Shown: positions 1 to 9,119, counted from the first letter of the stretch. The stretch: 64,000 nt of DNA from Jannaschia faecimaris (GCF_900107415.1 NZ_FNPX01000001.1:248001-312000); one strand, 5' to 3'. The notes: generated by a model not told the origin, from the letters alone. Program-made: numbers and translations.

Positions 1-1452
1 CTTATGCAGTTGCCTGATCTTGCGGTCGGCGCGCAGCGTGGCGAGTATTTCGGCAAAACCGGGCGCGCCGTCCTTGAGCGACTTGTCGCGGCCGCCCGAC
101 ATGTTCCACTTGTCCCAGTAGTCGATGCCGAGATCCTCGTTGATGTGGTTTGCACGACCGCGGTTCTTTTTCAGGATATAGCTTTCGAGCGAGCGGAGCG
201 GATAGTGATGCTGATACGCCGCGTCTTGGCATCCGTCCCACGGCATCGTCCACGTCTTGCCCTTGTTCATCCGGCTGGAGATGTCGGCCCCCGTGGGCGA
301 CTTCCAGACGATGCGATCCTGCCAATCCTCGCGAACACGGGGGCGGTGCAGTCCGAAGTGGTACATCGCTTCGGGTTTGCGGAACATGGTCTTCACGTCG
401 CGCTTCGTGCGCCCGCCCCGCTTGGGCACCTTTTCGCAAATGTGAAACTGCGCGGTCAGCGGCTTGTCCTTGAACGCCTGCACACCGCCATTCCCGAAGA
501 TCTTCCAGGGAAAGCTCACGACGTCCGTTTCAGGGCCTAAATGGCGCATCAGAGCCTGAATCGTGCGGTCTTCAAGCTTCACATTGATGAATTCGTCGAC
601 GTCAGCGATCAGGATCCAAGTGGCCTTGTGCAGTAACACGTGGTCCCGCGCCCATTTCAAAGCCGATTTGTGCGGTCCGCGTTGCAGGACAGTGTTCACC
701 TGGTGCGTCAGCACGCCACCGGCGGGCGAAACCTCCTCCAACCGGTCCAGCAGGGGGTCGGTCGTGTCGTCGCAATCGTTCGTGAAGACGAGAAAATCGG
801 TGAAGCCGATGGCGCGGTGATGCGCGATCCATTCCAGGATGTAGGGGGATTCGTTTTTCATCGTGGATATGATGAGAAACCGTTCGTCGGTTGGGCGGCC
901 CTGTAAGACAACCGTTTCAGGCAGGCTCAGCGTCCAGAACTGACCCTCGTTCCGCCAGATCGCGCCGTCCAGCCGGGCGGCGATATCCATTACCGCCTCG
1001 CGCACCGGGCGACCCATTTCCTTGCCCCAATGGAAGCCGCCCCCGCCGATGATGCCGCCGGGGCGCACCACGCGGACGGCCTGTTCCAGGTCGGCAAGCA
1101 CCACGTCGTAGTGCTTGTTCCCATCCAGCCAGAGCCAGTCGAGCGAGGCATCCCGCAAACCATTCAGCGCCGCAGTGGACGGCAGCCGCACGATGCTGGC
1201 CTGCGGGAAGGCGTCCGTTACGGCAGCGAATTGCGCGTCGCGGGTCGCTTGGTCGGCCGTGTAAGCAAAAGGCCGGGCGTCCTGTTCCGCGTCTTCGGCC
1301 CAGGGGTCGATCAGGATCAGGGTCTCGGGAGCGGCGATGTCGATCAGGGCGCGCGTGGCACGACCTTCGTGGGTGCCGACCTCGGCACCGCGCGCCCCTT
1401 TCGGAAACGACTCGATCATCTTCTGACCGTTCTTGCGCAGGGCGCCAGGCAT
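1..1452 (-). CDS. Methyltransferase / GT2-type glycosyltransferase fusion (partial, runs off the window)
   Basis: The frame is open from an ATG at 1452 to the window edge (484 codons visible, C-terminus missing). Residues about 1-185 look like a class I SAM-dependent methyltransferase: an acidic glycine loop (EVGTHEGRATRALIDI) and a following LILIDPWAED strand, then WLDGNKHYDVVLADL. From about residue 188 a second module begins with FLIISTMKNESPYILEWIAHH, followed by LIADVDEFINV. This is the pattern of the GT2-like family Glyco_tranf_2_4, with a DxD-type metal site. The start lies 4 nt after the stop of the GSCFA gene, so the two are co-transcribed. A role in modifying and assembling a surface glycan is inferred. 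The order methyltransferase then glycosyltransferase in one chain is unusual. The substrate is unknown. Confidence 0.72.
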   Translation of the reverse strand, partial: MPGALRKNGQKMIESFPKGARGAEVGTHEGRATRALIDIAAPETLILIDPWAEDAEQDARPFAYTADQATRDAQFAAVTDAFPQASIVRLPSTAALNGLRDASLDWLWLDGNKHYDVVLADLEQAVRVVRPGGIIGGGGFHWGKEMGRPVREAVMDIAARLDGAIWRNEGQFWTLSLPETVVLQGRPTDERFLIISTMKNESPYILEWIAHHRAIGFTDFLVFTNDCDDTTDPLLDRLEEVSPAGGVLTHQVNTVLQRGPHKSALKWARDHVLLHKATWILIADVDEFINVKLEDRTIQALMRHLGPETDVVSFPWKIFGNGGVQAFKDKPLTAQFHICEKVPKRGGRTKRDVKTMFRKPEAMYHFGLHRPRVREDWQDRIVWKSPTGADISSRMNKGKTWTMPWDGCQDAAYQHHYPLRSLESYILKKNRGRANHINEDLGIDYWDKWNMSGGRDKSLKDGAPGFAEILATLRADRKIRQLHK

Positions 1453-1456
1453 CCGA

Positions 1457-2596
1457 CTACTTCTTCAGCAGTGTTTCGAGACGATCCAACTGCGCCCGGA
1501 TCGCAGCCTCGGCCTCGGGGTGACGGGCGACCTTGCGCTTGCCCATGATCCGTTTGAGCGCGTTCAGATTGTCATCCCGCACCGCGGCCTCCAACCGGTC
1601 GGAGATCAGGCCGGCACAAGACAGTGCCGCAATCCAATGCTTGAGCATCTCCTCGTCCGTAGGTTGCTTCTCGCACCAGACCTGTTCGAAGAGCATCATG
1701 ATGAAGTCGAGCACGGCCTTGGGCAGGTGCCTTCGGTCCTGCTTGAAGGGCGAATGGAAGACGTCGGTAATGATTTCGTAGCTGGGCCAGTAGTGCAGGT
1801 ATCCCTCATCCCCCAGCTCCCGCATCAGCTCGTCCAGCGCGACGCGCAGAACAGATTTTGATACGGAATTGGCGCTGATGCAGGACACGGGCCGGAAGGT
1901 CGCGATCAGGGGCACCGGCGACAGCGTGGTGATGATCTTGGCGTCCGGGCGGTGTTTGCGGATCAGCGCGTAGATCGCGCGGATGTTGTCCTTGTTTTCC
2001 TCGACGGTGGTCACGCGGAACTTGTGGCGCGACGGGTCATAGACCTCTGCCGGGATGGAGCGCCAGAATACGCCGCCTGTGACCTCGTCATACCAGACTT
2101 CCGACAGGCCGAAGGTCAGTATGAACAGATCCGTCTTGGAGAAGATATCCAGCGTTTGCTTGCGGATATCCTCGTCGTAGCCGTAGCTTTCGGCGGAGTA
2201 GCCGTGCCAGAGATCCTCTTCGAATCTCGTGCCCTCGAAGGCCCACTCGAACTGCTGTCGGATGACGAAGCTGTTCACCATCCCCTCGCCGCACTTCACG
2301 ACATAGGCGTTCGAGCCCTGGTCCCTGGTAAGGATGCTGTAGTTCCGTCCGGCCAGCCAATTCGAGATGTTCGCCGCGAAACACGATCCGAATGCGGTGA
2401 TCTTGGTGTCCGGCGTTACCATACGCCGGGCCGGCTCCCACCCCTGCGTGACCCATTTCAGCGCAGCGTCGGTCTCGGCCATCTTCTCGAAGTCGGGGTT
2501 GAAGTTCGTATGCTCCCCCCGAAACCAGGTCCGGAATACGCCTTCCTGACGGGTATGCTGAAAGTTGAACGTATTGGCTTCGGCTTTCTTGTTCAT
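1457..2596 (-). CDS. GSCFA family protein
   Basis: The protein has 379 residues. The diagnostic GSCFA motif sits at residues 70-74 (AFGSCFAANI), which defines the GSCFA family (SGNH-hydrolase-like fold). A second family-like stretch, LFILTFGLSEVWYD, lies near residue 155. Such proteins occur in bacterial polysaccharide and capsule gene sets; the biochemical reaction is not established, but the SGNH-like fold suggests an esterase or acyl-modifying role. There is no signal peptide. It is the first gene of a minus-strand pair with the methyltransferase/glycosyltransferase fusion 4 nt downstream, which supports a glycan role. The ATG at 2596 gives a full-length product. Confidence 0.82.
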   Translation of the reverse strand: MNKKAEANTFNFQHTRQEGVFRTWFRGEHTNFNPDFEKMAETDAALKWVTQGWEPARRMVTPDTKITAFGSCFAANISNWLAGRNYSILTRDQGSNAYVVKCGEGMVNSFVIRQQFEWAFEGTRFEEDLWHGYSAESYGYDEDIRKQTLDIFSKTDLFILTFGLSEVWYDEVTGGVFWRSIPAEVYDPSRHKFRVTTVEENKDNIRAIYALIRKHRPDAKIITTLSPVPLIATFRPVSCISANSVSKSVLRVALDELMRELGDEGYLHYWPSYEIITDVFHSPFKQDRRHLPKAVLDFIMMLFEQVWCEKQPTDEEMLKHWIAALSCAGLISDRLEAAVRDDNLNALKRIMGKRKVARHPEAEAAIRAQLDRLETLLKK

Positions 2597-2868
2597 CGCT
2601 CGGGCATCCTTGGGAAGCAGGTCGAAACTTGGGCTGTCATCACAGATGAAAGGAACGCCCGCCCAATGGCCCCTGCTCCGGGCGCGGTTCTAGACCGAGA
2701 CCCCTTTGAGGACGGATCCGCGCCCCGGAGATAGCGGGAGGTCATCTTGTCAGGCATTGGCATGCGTCAAGTCCTGCCGTGAAAGGCACATCAGTTCGGG
2801 TCAGGGCTCAGGTGGCAGAAAAATACGGCACAATGTTGGCATGGTGGATGATTGTAGCGAAATCGCGA

Positions 2869-3903
2869 TCAATCGGTCAGGCGATTCCGCAGCGTATTGC
2901 CAGCGATGAACGTCGGCGTGAGTTCCACCCGGCGGTCGTCGCCATCGAATGTATAGTCCCCCGCGACGATCCGCGCTGCGATCTGCCCTGCTTCCCGGCG
3001 GCGGCTGTCCACGGTGGCCAGATTGCGCGGCAAACCGTCCAGCAACTCGAAGGCATTGAACCCCGCAAGACCCAGGCCTCCACCAACATCCAGCCCCTGC
3101 TCCAGCGCATAGAGCAGGCCGCCTGCGCCCGTCAGGTCGTTGGTATAGAAGAGAAAATCCACATCTGGCGTGCGTTCCAGCATGGCTTTGGTCATTTCGC
3201 GACCCTTGGCAAAGCCGGACCAACCCGAATAGGCCATATGGTCGGCGACCGGGATATTGTTTTCGGACAGTGCCTGTTCCAACCCCTCGATCCGCTTGCG
3301 GGCGCGATGATCGCCATCGACCTTGGTGCCCAGCAGCCCGACACGTTTGTACCCGCGCGCCGCGATCTCGGTCCCGACCTGGTAGCCCGCGCGCCGGTGA
3401 CTGATGCCCACCGCAGCGTCGATCGGGTCGCCGTCCACATCCATCACCTCGACGACCGGCACACCGCAGTTGGCCAGCATCGCGCGGCTTGCCTCAGTAT
3501 GCTCCAGCCCCGCGATAATCACACCCGAGGGCCGCCATGACAGCATCTCGAAAAGGGTCTTTTCTTCCTTTTCAGGGTCGTAATTCGTGGCCCCGATCAC
3601 AGGTTGCAGGGGCGTGTCGGCCAGGACCTCATCGATCCCGGCGATCACCTCGGGGAAGACGAGGTTGGACAGACTGGGCACGATCACGGCCACCAGGTTG
3701 ACCCGGTTGGATGCCAAGGCACCCGCGATCTTGTTGGGGACATAGCCCAGGCGTTTGGCCGCCTCGACCACCTTGGCGCGGGTCTTGTCGCTCACGTCGC
3801 CGCGATTGCGCAGAACCCGACTGACGGTCATTTCGCTGACGCCCGACGCCTCGGAGACGTCGCGAAGGGTCAGATGCTGATGGCGGGTGTTGCGGCGCGT
3901 CAA
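2869..3903 (-). CDS. LacI-family repressor, GntR/IdnR (gluconate) type
   Basis: An N-terminal LacI helix-turn-helix (LTLRDVSEASGVSEMTVSRVLRN) is followed by the hinge (GYVPNKIAGALAS) and a periplasmic-binding-like effector domain. The effector domain (VIVPSLSNLVFPEVIAGIDEV, then YDPEKEEKTLFEML) closely resembles gluconate repressor GntR/IdnR. A TTG at 3903 is chosen because a GGAGG ribosome site lies 5 nt before it and it gives a normal 344-residue LacI length; an upstream in-frame GTG at 3951 would add 16 unconserved residues. No gluconate kinase or transporter lies nearby, so its targets are outside the window. An imperfect palindrome just upstream (3929-3944) could be its own operator. Confidence 0.85.
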   Translation of the reverse strand: MTRRNTRHQHLTLRDVSEASGVSEMTVSRVLRNRGDVSDKTRAKVVEAAKRLGYVPNKIAGALASNRVNLVAVIVPSLSNLVFPEVIAGIDEVLADTPLQPVIGATNYDPEKEEKTLFEMLSWRPSGVIIAGLEHTEASRAMLANCGVPVVEVMDVDGDPIDAAVGISHRRAGYQVGTEIAARGYKRVGLLGTKVDGDHRARKRIEGLEQALSENNIPVADHMAYSGWSGFAKGREMTKAMLERTPDVDFLFYTNDLTGAGGLLYALEQGLDVGGGLGLAGFNAFELLDGLPRNLATVDSRRREAGQIAARIVAGDYTFDGDDRRVELTPTFIAGNTLRNRLTD

Positions 3904-3928
3904 ATGATCCTCCGGGGCGCGATTGTTC

Positions 3929-3944
3929 CGCACGTTAACGCGCG
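3929..3944. promoter_or_regulatory. Candidate operator upstream of the LacI-type repressor
   Basis: CGCACGTTAACGCGCG is a 16-bp palindrome with 7 of 8 complementary pairs. It lies 26 nt upstream of the preferred TTG start, where an autoregulatory operator would sit. LacI operators usually have a central CG, which this site lacks, so assignment to this protein is uncertain. Confidence 0.3.
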
Positions 3945-3991
3945 GGACCACCTGTGGACAAGGCGCACCGGACAGGGCTATCTGGAGCCGG

Positions 3992-4068
3992 GGTCCCGTG
4001 GCTCAACTGGATAGAGCAGCCCCCTCCTAAGGGGCAGGTTGCAGGTTCGAGTCCTGCCGGGATCACCA
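3992..4068 (+). tRNA. tRNA-Arg (anticodon CCU)
   Basis: The 77-nt cloverleaf can be drawn directly. The acceptor stem is GGTCCCG/CGGGATC with one G-T pair. The D-arm is GCTC/GAGC. The anticodon stem GCCCC/GGGGC encloses loop CTCCTAA, giving anticodon CCT. The T-arm is GCAGG-TTCGAGT-CCTGC. The CCA end is encoded. This tRNA type is a frequent integration site for islands, but no repeat of its 3' end was noticed elsewhere in the window. Confidence 0.97.
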
Positions 4069-4169
4069 TGCGTCGCCAACCCGTCGCGGCGAGAGGTTTA
4101 TCCGCCGTCCTTCCCATGCGACGATCACTCCTCGGGCACAACTTGCCCCTAACGGGAAGGACCGCCGCC

Positions 4170-4805
4170 ATGACCTTATCTCGCCTTGTCCTGATCGGGT
4201 TCAGCGGCAACATGCTTGAGGCATTCGAAGCGGCGCAGGCGCAGTACGAGATCGCCGCGATCCTCTCCGACGATCCGGCCCACGGCCCCGCGTTCGAAGG
4301 CGTGCCGGTTCATCCGCTGTCTGCGGTGCCGGAGTTCGGAGACGCGCAGTTTCTCTGCCTGATCGGATCGGAAAAATCGTTTCGCGGTCGCGGAGCGCTC
4401 ATAGCGCGGCTGGGCGTTCCGGCGACACGCTTCGCACGACTGATCGACGGGCACGCGGTCGTATCGCGTTTCGCGCAGGTCGGGGCGGGAAGCGTGCTGT
4501 TTTCAGGGGCGACACTGACGTCGAATGCGGTTTTGGGCGAACATGTGATGGTCTTGCCGCAGGCCGTCATCCACCACGACGTTACGATCGGAGATCACAG
4601 CATCATTGGTACGCACGTGACGATCGCGGGTGGCGTGCGGATCGGGGAAAGCTGTTATGTCGGCAGTGGGGCCACGATCATGAGCGGGGTACAGATCGGG
4701 GCGGGCGCATTGGTCGGAATGGCGGCGAATGTCATCCGGGACGTGGCCCCGGGTGACATTGTCGCGGGCAACCCCGCGCGCGTGCTGCGCGGGGCCGGTG
4801 GCTAG
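4170..4805 (+). CDS. PglD/NeuD-type sugar O/N-acetyltransferase
   Basis: A 211-residue protein with an N-terminal Rossmann-like segment (LVLIGFSGNMLEAFEAA) and a C-terminal left-handed beta-helix of hexapeptide repeats (VGAGSVLFSGATLTSNAVLG through VSGNPARVL-type end IVAGNPARVLRG). The paired histidines IHHDVTIGD match the catalytic region of PglD/NeuD acetyltransferases, which acetylate the amino group of a nucleotide-linked amino sugar. ATG 4170 is chosen because GGAAGGA lies just upstream; the open frame also runs through the preceding tRNA, which is not coding. It converges on a DegT aminotransferase gene with a 4-nt overlap, a pairing seen in bacillosamine-type pathways. Confidence 0.85.
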   Translation: MTLSRLVLIGFSGNMLEAFEAAQAQYEIAAILSDDPAHGPAFEGVPVHPLSAVPEFGDAQFLCLIGSEKSFRGRGALIARLGVPATRFARLIDGHAVVSRFAQVGAGSVLFSGATLTSNAVLGEHVMVLPQAVIHHDVTIGDHSIIGTHVTIAGGVRIGESCYVGSGATIMSGVQIGAGALVGMAANVIRDVAPGDIVAGNPARVLRGAGG

Positions 4806-5980
4806 GCCTCCATTGCCTGGAGAAACTTGACGGTCGACCGGGCTTCCGGCACCGCCTCTCTCAGGGCGTCCACAACGGTTTGCACCATGGCATCGGTCAT
4901 CAGCGGGTGGACCGGCAGCAGAACCGAATGATCCCGCGCGTACGTGGAACGGCGCAGATCGTGGCGCATGGGCAAATCGGCCTGCGACTCCTCAAGGTGC
5001 ATGCACATGATGCCGCGCCGGGTGGCGACGCCGCGATCCAGCATGGCCTGCATCAGCCGTTTCTGGTCGATGTCCGGATCAAGGGTAACGCAATAGCTTT
5101 GCCAGTTGCTCCGCGCCCAGGGCGGCTCGACCGGGGGCTTCGCACCGTGGATATCCGCCAGGCTCTCCGTAAGCTGCGCCGCGATCTCGCGACGTCTTCG
5201 AACGATTTCGGGCAGGCGCTTCAACTGAACGCGTCCCACCGCCGCCTGGATATCAGTCATGCGATAGTTGTAGCCAAGCTCCGGATAGTCCTCGAAGACG
5301 ATTTCCCGCGCCGCATGCCGGGCCGTGTCGGAGACCGACATGCTGTGCTGTCGCCACAGGCGAAACCGCGCATCTAGTGCCGCATCACGGGTCGTAAGCA
5401 TCCCGCCTTCGCCCGTCGTAATAACCTTGCGCGGGTGGAAAGAGAAACAGGCGACGTCCCCATGGGGTCGGCCGATCGCCTGCCATGTGTCATCTATCAG
5501 AATCTCCGATCCGATCGCGCAGGCCGCATCTTCGATCAACGGCAGGTTGTGTGCCTGCGCGATGGCAAGAAGCCCCGGCAGATCGCAGGGCATCCCGATC
5601 TGATGGACGCACAGAATCGCGCGTGTCTTCGACGTGATCGCCGCAGCCGTCGCATCAAGGTCGATGTTGAACCCGCCCGGCTCGATATCGACGAAAATCG
5701 GGATCGCACCACATTGCCGGATCGCGTTCGCGCCGGCGATAAACGAATGGCTCACGGTAATGACCTCGTCCCCGGGCCCGATTCCCAGTCCGAGGCAAGC
5801 CAGGTGCAGCGCGGTCGTGCAATTCGATACGGCACAGGCGTGGGGGGCCCCCACGTCCTCGGCGAATTCCGCCTCGAAGGCGGCAACCTGCGGCCCTTGG
5901 GACACCCATCCAGACAGAACGGCATCGTGGGCGGCTTGCGCCTCTTCCTCCCCGAGGAACGGCTTTGCGATGGGGATCAT
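4802..5980 (-). CDS. DegT/DnrJ/EryC1/StrS sugar aminotransferase
   Basis: 392 residues of a fold-type I PLP enzyme that transfers an amino group to a nucleotide-4-keto or 3-keto sugar. The catalytic lysine is K185 in SFHPRKVITTGEGG, and the ring-binding aspartate is D151 in LIEDAACAIG. The family stretch ELGYNYRMTDIQAAVGRVQL is present. Its start overlaps the upstream epimerase stop in an ATGA junction, so it is the last gene of the five-gene operon starting at 9625. It may work with the PglD-like acetyltransferase that converges on it. The exact sugar cannot be read from the sequence; perosamine- or bacillosamine-type products are both possible. Confidence 0.9.
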   Translation of the reverse strand: MIPIAKPFLGEEEAQAAHDAVLSGWVSQGPQVAAFEAEFAEDVGAPHACAVSNCTTALHLACLGLGIGPGDEVITVSHSFIAGANAIRQCGAIPIFVDIEPGGFNIDLDATAAAITSKTRAILCVHQIGMPCDLPGLLAIAQAHNLPLIEDAACAIGSEILIDDTWQAIGRPHGDVACFSFHPRKVITTGEGGMLTTRDAALDARFRLWRQHSMSVSDTARHAAREIVFEDYPELGYNYRMTDIQAAVGRVQLKRLPEIVRRRREIAAQLTESLADIHGAKPPVEPPWARSNWQSYCVTLDPDIDQKRLMQAMLDRGVATRRGIMCMHLEESQADLPMRHDLRRSTYARDHSVLLPVHPLMTDAMVQTVVDALREAVPEARSTVKFLQAMEA

Positions 5981-6975
5981 GCCGACACCTCCAGTGGGGG
6001 TTCAGTCGCCAGTTCGCTGCGCCACCAGTCGATCAGATCGGCGATGCCGCGGTCCACCGGGATCTCCGCTTCAAAACCAAGTTGTTCGGACGCGGCCACG
6101 GTCGAGGCCAGCCGCCGCGGCACGGGATTAACGCTGCGCTCCTCGGCGTGAACGGGGATCAGCTCGGGGCGGCCCATGCCCGCAGACAGCAGGTGCGCGA
6201 GGTCCAGCAGGGACGTCTCGGTGCCGCTGCCGACGTTGAACACGGCATCGGTTGCCGGCATGTTCGCCGCCAGGATATTGGCCCGCGCAACGTCGCGCAC
6301 GTCGATCATGTCCATGGTCTGCAACCCGTCGCCGAAGACGATGGGCGGCTGACCAGCCGCGATCCGCTCCATCCAACGGACCATCACCTCGGTATAGCGA
6401 CCGTGCAGATCCATCCGGGGCCCGTAGACGTTGAAATACCGCAAGGCGACGTAGTCGAGGCCGTACATGTCGTTGAACGACCGCAACAGACCCTCGCCCA
6501 TACTTTTCGCCGCACCGTAGAGTGTACGATTGCCATAGGGCGGGTCGGTCTCGGGCGTCGGGAAGCTGGGTGCCATTCCGTAGATCGATGCGGAAGACGC
6601 CATCACCACCTTGCGCACCCCGGCCTCCTTGCATGTCTGCAAAAGGTCATAGGTCGCCTGTACCATCACCGCCATCGCCGCATCGGGTTCAGCGGCGCAG
6701 TGCGTGATCCGCAGTGCCGCCTGATGGAACACGGTATCCGTTCCGATGACAAGCCGCTGCATCAGGGCGCGGTCGCAGATGTCGCCTTCGATCAGGTTCA
6801 ACCGGTCATCTTCGAGTGCGACGGCAAGGTTTTCCCGCCGCCCGCGCACCATGTTGTCGACTACGACGATCTCGCTGCATCCTTCCTGAAGAAGCAGATC
6901 GACGATATGCGAGCCGACAAAGCCGCTGCCGCCGGTCACCAGGACGCGTTTTCCGTAGAGGGGGCCACGTTTCAT
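5977..6975 (-). CDS. NAD-dependent nucleotide-sugar epimerase/dehydratase (extended SDR)
   Basis: 332 residues with the NAD-binding loop GGSGFVG (residues 15-21), an acidic D40 after the second strand, catalytic S127/S128 region MASSASIYG and the Y153xxxK157 pair in YGAAK. C-terminal substrate motifs RYFNVYGPRMDLHG and FNVGSGTETSLLDLA are typical of UDP-hexose 4-epimerase-like SDRs. It lies 12 nt after the DegT gene ending at 6988 and overlaps the next DegT gene by 4 nt. It probably supplies the sugar used by the aminotransferase operon or epimerises the product. The precise substrate is unknown. Confidence 0.88.
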   Translation of the reverse strand: MKRGPLYGKRVLVTGGSGFVGSHIVDLLLQEGCSEIVVVDNMVRGRRENLAVALEDDRLNLIEGDICDRALMQRLVIGTDTVFHQAALRITHCAAEPDAAMAVMVQATYDLLQTCKEAGVRKVVMASSASIYGMAPSFPTPETDPPYGNRTLYGAAKSMGEGLLRSFNDMYGLDYVALRYFNVYGPRMDLHGRYTEVMVRWMERIAAGQPPIVFGDGLQTMDMIDVRDVARANILAANMPATDAVFNVGSGTETSLLDLAHLLSAGMGRPELIPVHAEERSVNPVPRRLASTVAASEQLGFEAEIPVDRGIADLIDWWRSELATEPPLEVSA

Positions 6976-6987
6976 TGGGTCATCCTT

Positions 6988-8103
6988 TCATGCTTCGACC
7001 GGGATGGTCTCTCCAGCGTATCGGTTCACCGAAGTCAGGATCTGCCGCAGGTCGGAGTCGTTAAGTTCGGGATAGATCGGCAACGACAGGGTCGTGTCGG
7101 CCAGTGCCTCGGCCACGGGGAAATCACCACGGGCGTATCCCAGTCGCGCATAGGCGGGTTGCAAATGAACCGGCACGGGATAGTGAATGGCCGTCGGAAT
7201 ATTGACCGCCGCCAGTTGGGCGCGCACGGTGTCGCGGTCGGCCACCCGGATCGCATAGACGTGGCACGCGTGATCGTCGCCAATGGGCCCCGCCGGCCGT
7301 TCGATTTCGGGCGAAAGCTCCTCATGGTAGCGGTTCGCCACGCGCCGTCGGCCGGTGGTCCAGTCCTCCAGGTGCGGAAGCTTCACGTCCAGGATCGCTG
7401 CCTGCACCGTGTCCATGCGGGCGTTGAACCCCTCCAGGACGTGGTTGCCCTTACCCTTTTGACCCCAGTCGCTCAGGCACCGAACGCTATCGGCCAGCGC
7501 GGACGATCCGGTCACGATCGCCCCTCCTTCCCCATAAGCGCCAAGGTTCTTGCCGGGATAGAAGCTGAAGCAGCCGATGTCACCGAAGGTGCCCGCACGA
7601 TAGCCGTCGCGCGTCGCGCCGTGGGCCTGCGCCGCGTCTTCAATCACGATCAGGTCGTTCTGACGCGCGATGGCGCAGATCGCCTCCATGTCCGCCAGCC
7701 GTCCATGCAAATGAACCGGCAAGATGGCTTTCGTTTTCGGCGTGATGGCGGCAGCGATGCCCGCCGGGTCCATCGTCCAGGTCACCGGATCGATGTCGAC
7801 CAGGACGGGCGTTGCGCCAGCATAGAGAATGGCCGCCACCGTCGCCACAAAGGTCGAGGGCACCGTTATCACTTCGTCACCGGGTCCCACGCCCGCGGCC
7901 AGGAGTGCCATGTGCAGCGCCGAGGTGCCGCTGTTGACGGCGACGCAGTGCCGGGCCCCGCAAAAAGCGGCGAAGTTCTCTTCGAAGCGGTCGACAGGCT
8001 CGCCAAGGATGTAATTGCCGCTGCGCATCGTCTGGAGGACGGCGGCTTCGACGTCCTCCGCGATGGAGCGGTACTGACTGCGGAGATCTAGAAACGGAAT
8101 CAC
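6988..8103 (-). CDS. DegT-family aminotransferase, WbpE/WlbC-like
   Basis: 371 residues; PLP lysine K185 in SFYPGKNLGAYGEGGA and aspartate D156 in VIEDAAQAHGA. The FYPGKNLGAYGE stretch is characteristic of the WbpE/DesV-like subgroup that acts on 3-keto nucleotide sugars. Immediate neighbours are a Gfo/Idh dehydrogenase (WbpB-like, 4-nt ATGA overlap) and a hexapeptide acyltransferase (WbpD-like). In Pseudomonas these three enzymes oxidise, aminate and acetylate C3 of UDP-GlcNAcA. That pathway is inferred here from gene order and motifs. The UDP-GlcNAc 6-dehydrogenase needed to start it is not in the window. Confidence 0.9.
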   Translation of the reverse strand: MIPFLDLRSQYRSIAEDVEAAVLQTMRSGNYILGEPVDRFEENFAAFCGARHCVAVNSGTSALHMALLAAGVGPGDEVITVPSTFVATVAAILYAGATPVLVDIDPVTWTMDPAGIAAAITPKTKAILPVHLHGRLADMEAICAIARQNDLIVIEDAAQAHGATRDGYRAGTFGDIGCFSFYPGKNLGAYGEGGAIVTGSSALADSVRCLSDWGQKGKGNHVLEGFNARMDTVQAAILDVKLPHLEDWTTGRRRVANRYHEELSPEIERPAGPIGDDHACHVYAIRVADRDTVRAQLAAVNIPTAIHYPVPVHLQPAYARLGYARGDFPVAEALADTTLSLPIYPELNDSDLRQILTSVNRYAGETIPVEA

Positions 8104-9119
8104 GATGCGACCCTCTCTTGCTGAAGCTCAACTGGAAAGCCACGTTGCCGGGTGGACCGCGTCGCCGCGTCCAGCAACTCGACCACGCGCAGCCCGCTGT
8201 GGCCGTCGGTGATGGGCACGCCGCCGGTTTCGATGCACCGCACGAACTCCTGCACCTCGCTCAGCAAGGCTTCCTTGCTGGACAACGCCGGGGCATGCAT
8301 GTCGCCCAGCCGGTAGGACATCCTCGGCTCATAGGGGTTATCGCTGGGTGCGGCCCCGCGGTCATAGACTTTGACCTTCTCGCTGCTCTGCATGTCGTCG
8401 TAGATGATCATGCGGCGGCTTCCGCCGATCAGCGTCTGCCGGATCTTGACCGGGGCAAGCCAGTTCACGTTCAGATGGGCCATCGCGCCGTCGTCGTAAT
8501 AGATCGACATATGCGCCATGTTGGCCGGGCTGCCCTTGATGCAGGCGGCGGAACTGGCGGACACAGCCACCGGCTTCGCGTCGAAGATGTGGTCCAGGAT
8601 GGCCAGATCGTGCACAGCCAGGTCCCAAATGACGTTCACATCCTGCTGGAACAGCCCAAGGTTCACGCGGGTCGAGTCATAATAATAGACCTGACCCAAA
8701 TCGCCCTTCTTGATGAGCCGTGTGATTTCCTGAACCGCGCCGGTGTAGATAAAGGTATGGTCGACCATCAGGACCAGACCCTTCTTGTCCGCCAGTTCGA
8801 CCAACTCGGCGGCGCGCGCCGGGGTCTCGGCCATCGGCTTCTCGACGAGGACGTGCTTGCCGGCGCGGAGCGCCGCGCGGGCCAACTCAAAGTGGGTGGC
8901 GACCGGCGTGGCGATCATGATCGCATCGACCGCGGGATCGACGATCATCGCCTGGATGTCTGCCGTCAGCCGTGCATCCGGGTGGCGCAGCGCCGCACGG
9001 GCACAGGCGGCATCGGACTGGTCGGCAATCATCTCGACTCGCGCACATCCCGATTCGGACACTGCACGTGCGAGGTTCGGACCCCAATACCCATAGCCTG
9101 CGATACCCATTCTAATCAT
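8100..9119 (-). CDS. Gfo/Idh/MocA oxidoreductase, WbpB/WlbA-like
   Basis: 339 residues. N-terminal Rossmann fold GIAGYGYWGPNLARAV, then the family EKP motif in KHVLVEKPMAETPARAAE. C-terminal substrate domain includes DHTFIYTGAVQEI and DVNVIWDLAVHDLAILDHI, with the conserved histidine of the family active site. WlbA/WbpB enzymes oxidise C3 of UDP-GlcNAc uronic acid using NAD. Overlaps of 4 nt on both sides tie it to the acyltransferase upstream and the DegT aminotransferase downstream, as expected for a 3-amino-sugar pathway. Confidence 0.88.
   Translation of the reverse strand: MIRMGIAGYGYWGPNLARAVSESGCARVEMIADQSDAACARAALRHPDARLTADIQAMIVDPAVDAIMIATPVATHFELARAALRAGKHVLVEKPMAETPARAAELVELADKKGLVLMVDHTFIYTGAVQEITRLIKKGDLGQVYYYDSTRVNLGLFQQDVNVIWDLAVHDLAILDHIFDAKPVAVSASSAACIKGSPANMAHMSIYYDDGAMAHLNVNWLAPVKIRQTLIGGSRRMIIYDDMQSSEKVKVYDRGAAPSDNPYEPRMSYRLGDMHAPALSSKEALLSEVQEFVRCIETGGVPITDGHSGLRVVELLDAATRSTRQRGFPVELQQERVAS

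Noticed and set aside
3992-4068. tRNA-Arg as an island attachment site
   Set aside because: No repeat of the tRNA 3' end was found in the rest of the window and no integrase gene is present.
3954-4169. N-terminal extension of the PglD-like gene through the tRNA-Arg
   Set aside because: The extension runs through a complete tRNA gene and lacks family similarity; a good ribosome site precedes ATG 4170.
5965-8091. 708-codon open frame on the plus strand across the SDR and DegT genes
   Set aside because: It is the opposite strand of two well-conserved enzymes, has Arg/His-rich composition, and matches no family. High GC content produces such antisense frames.
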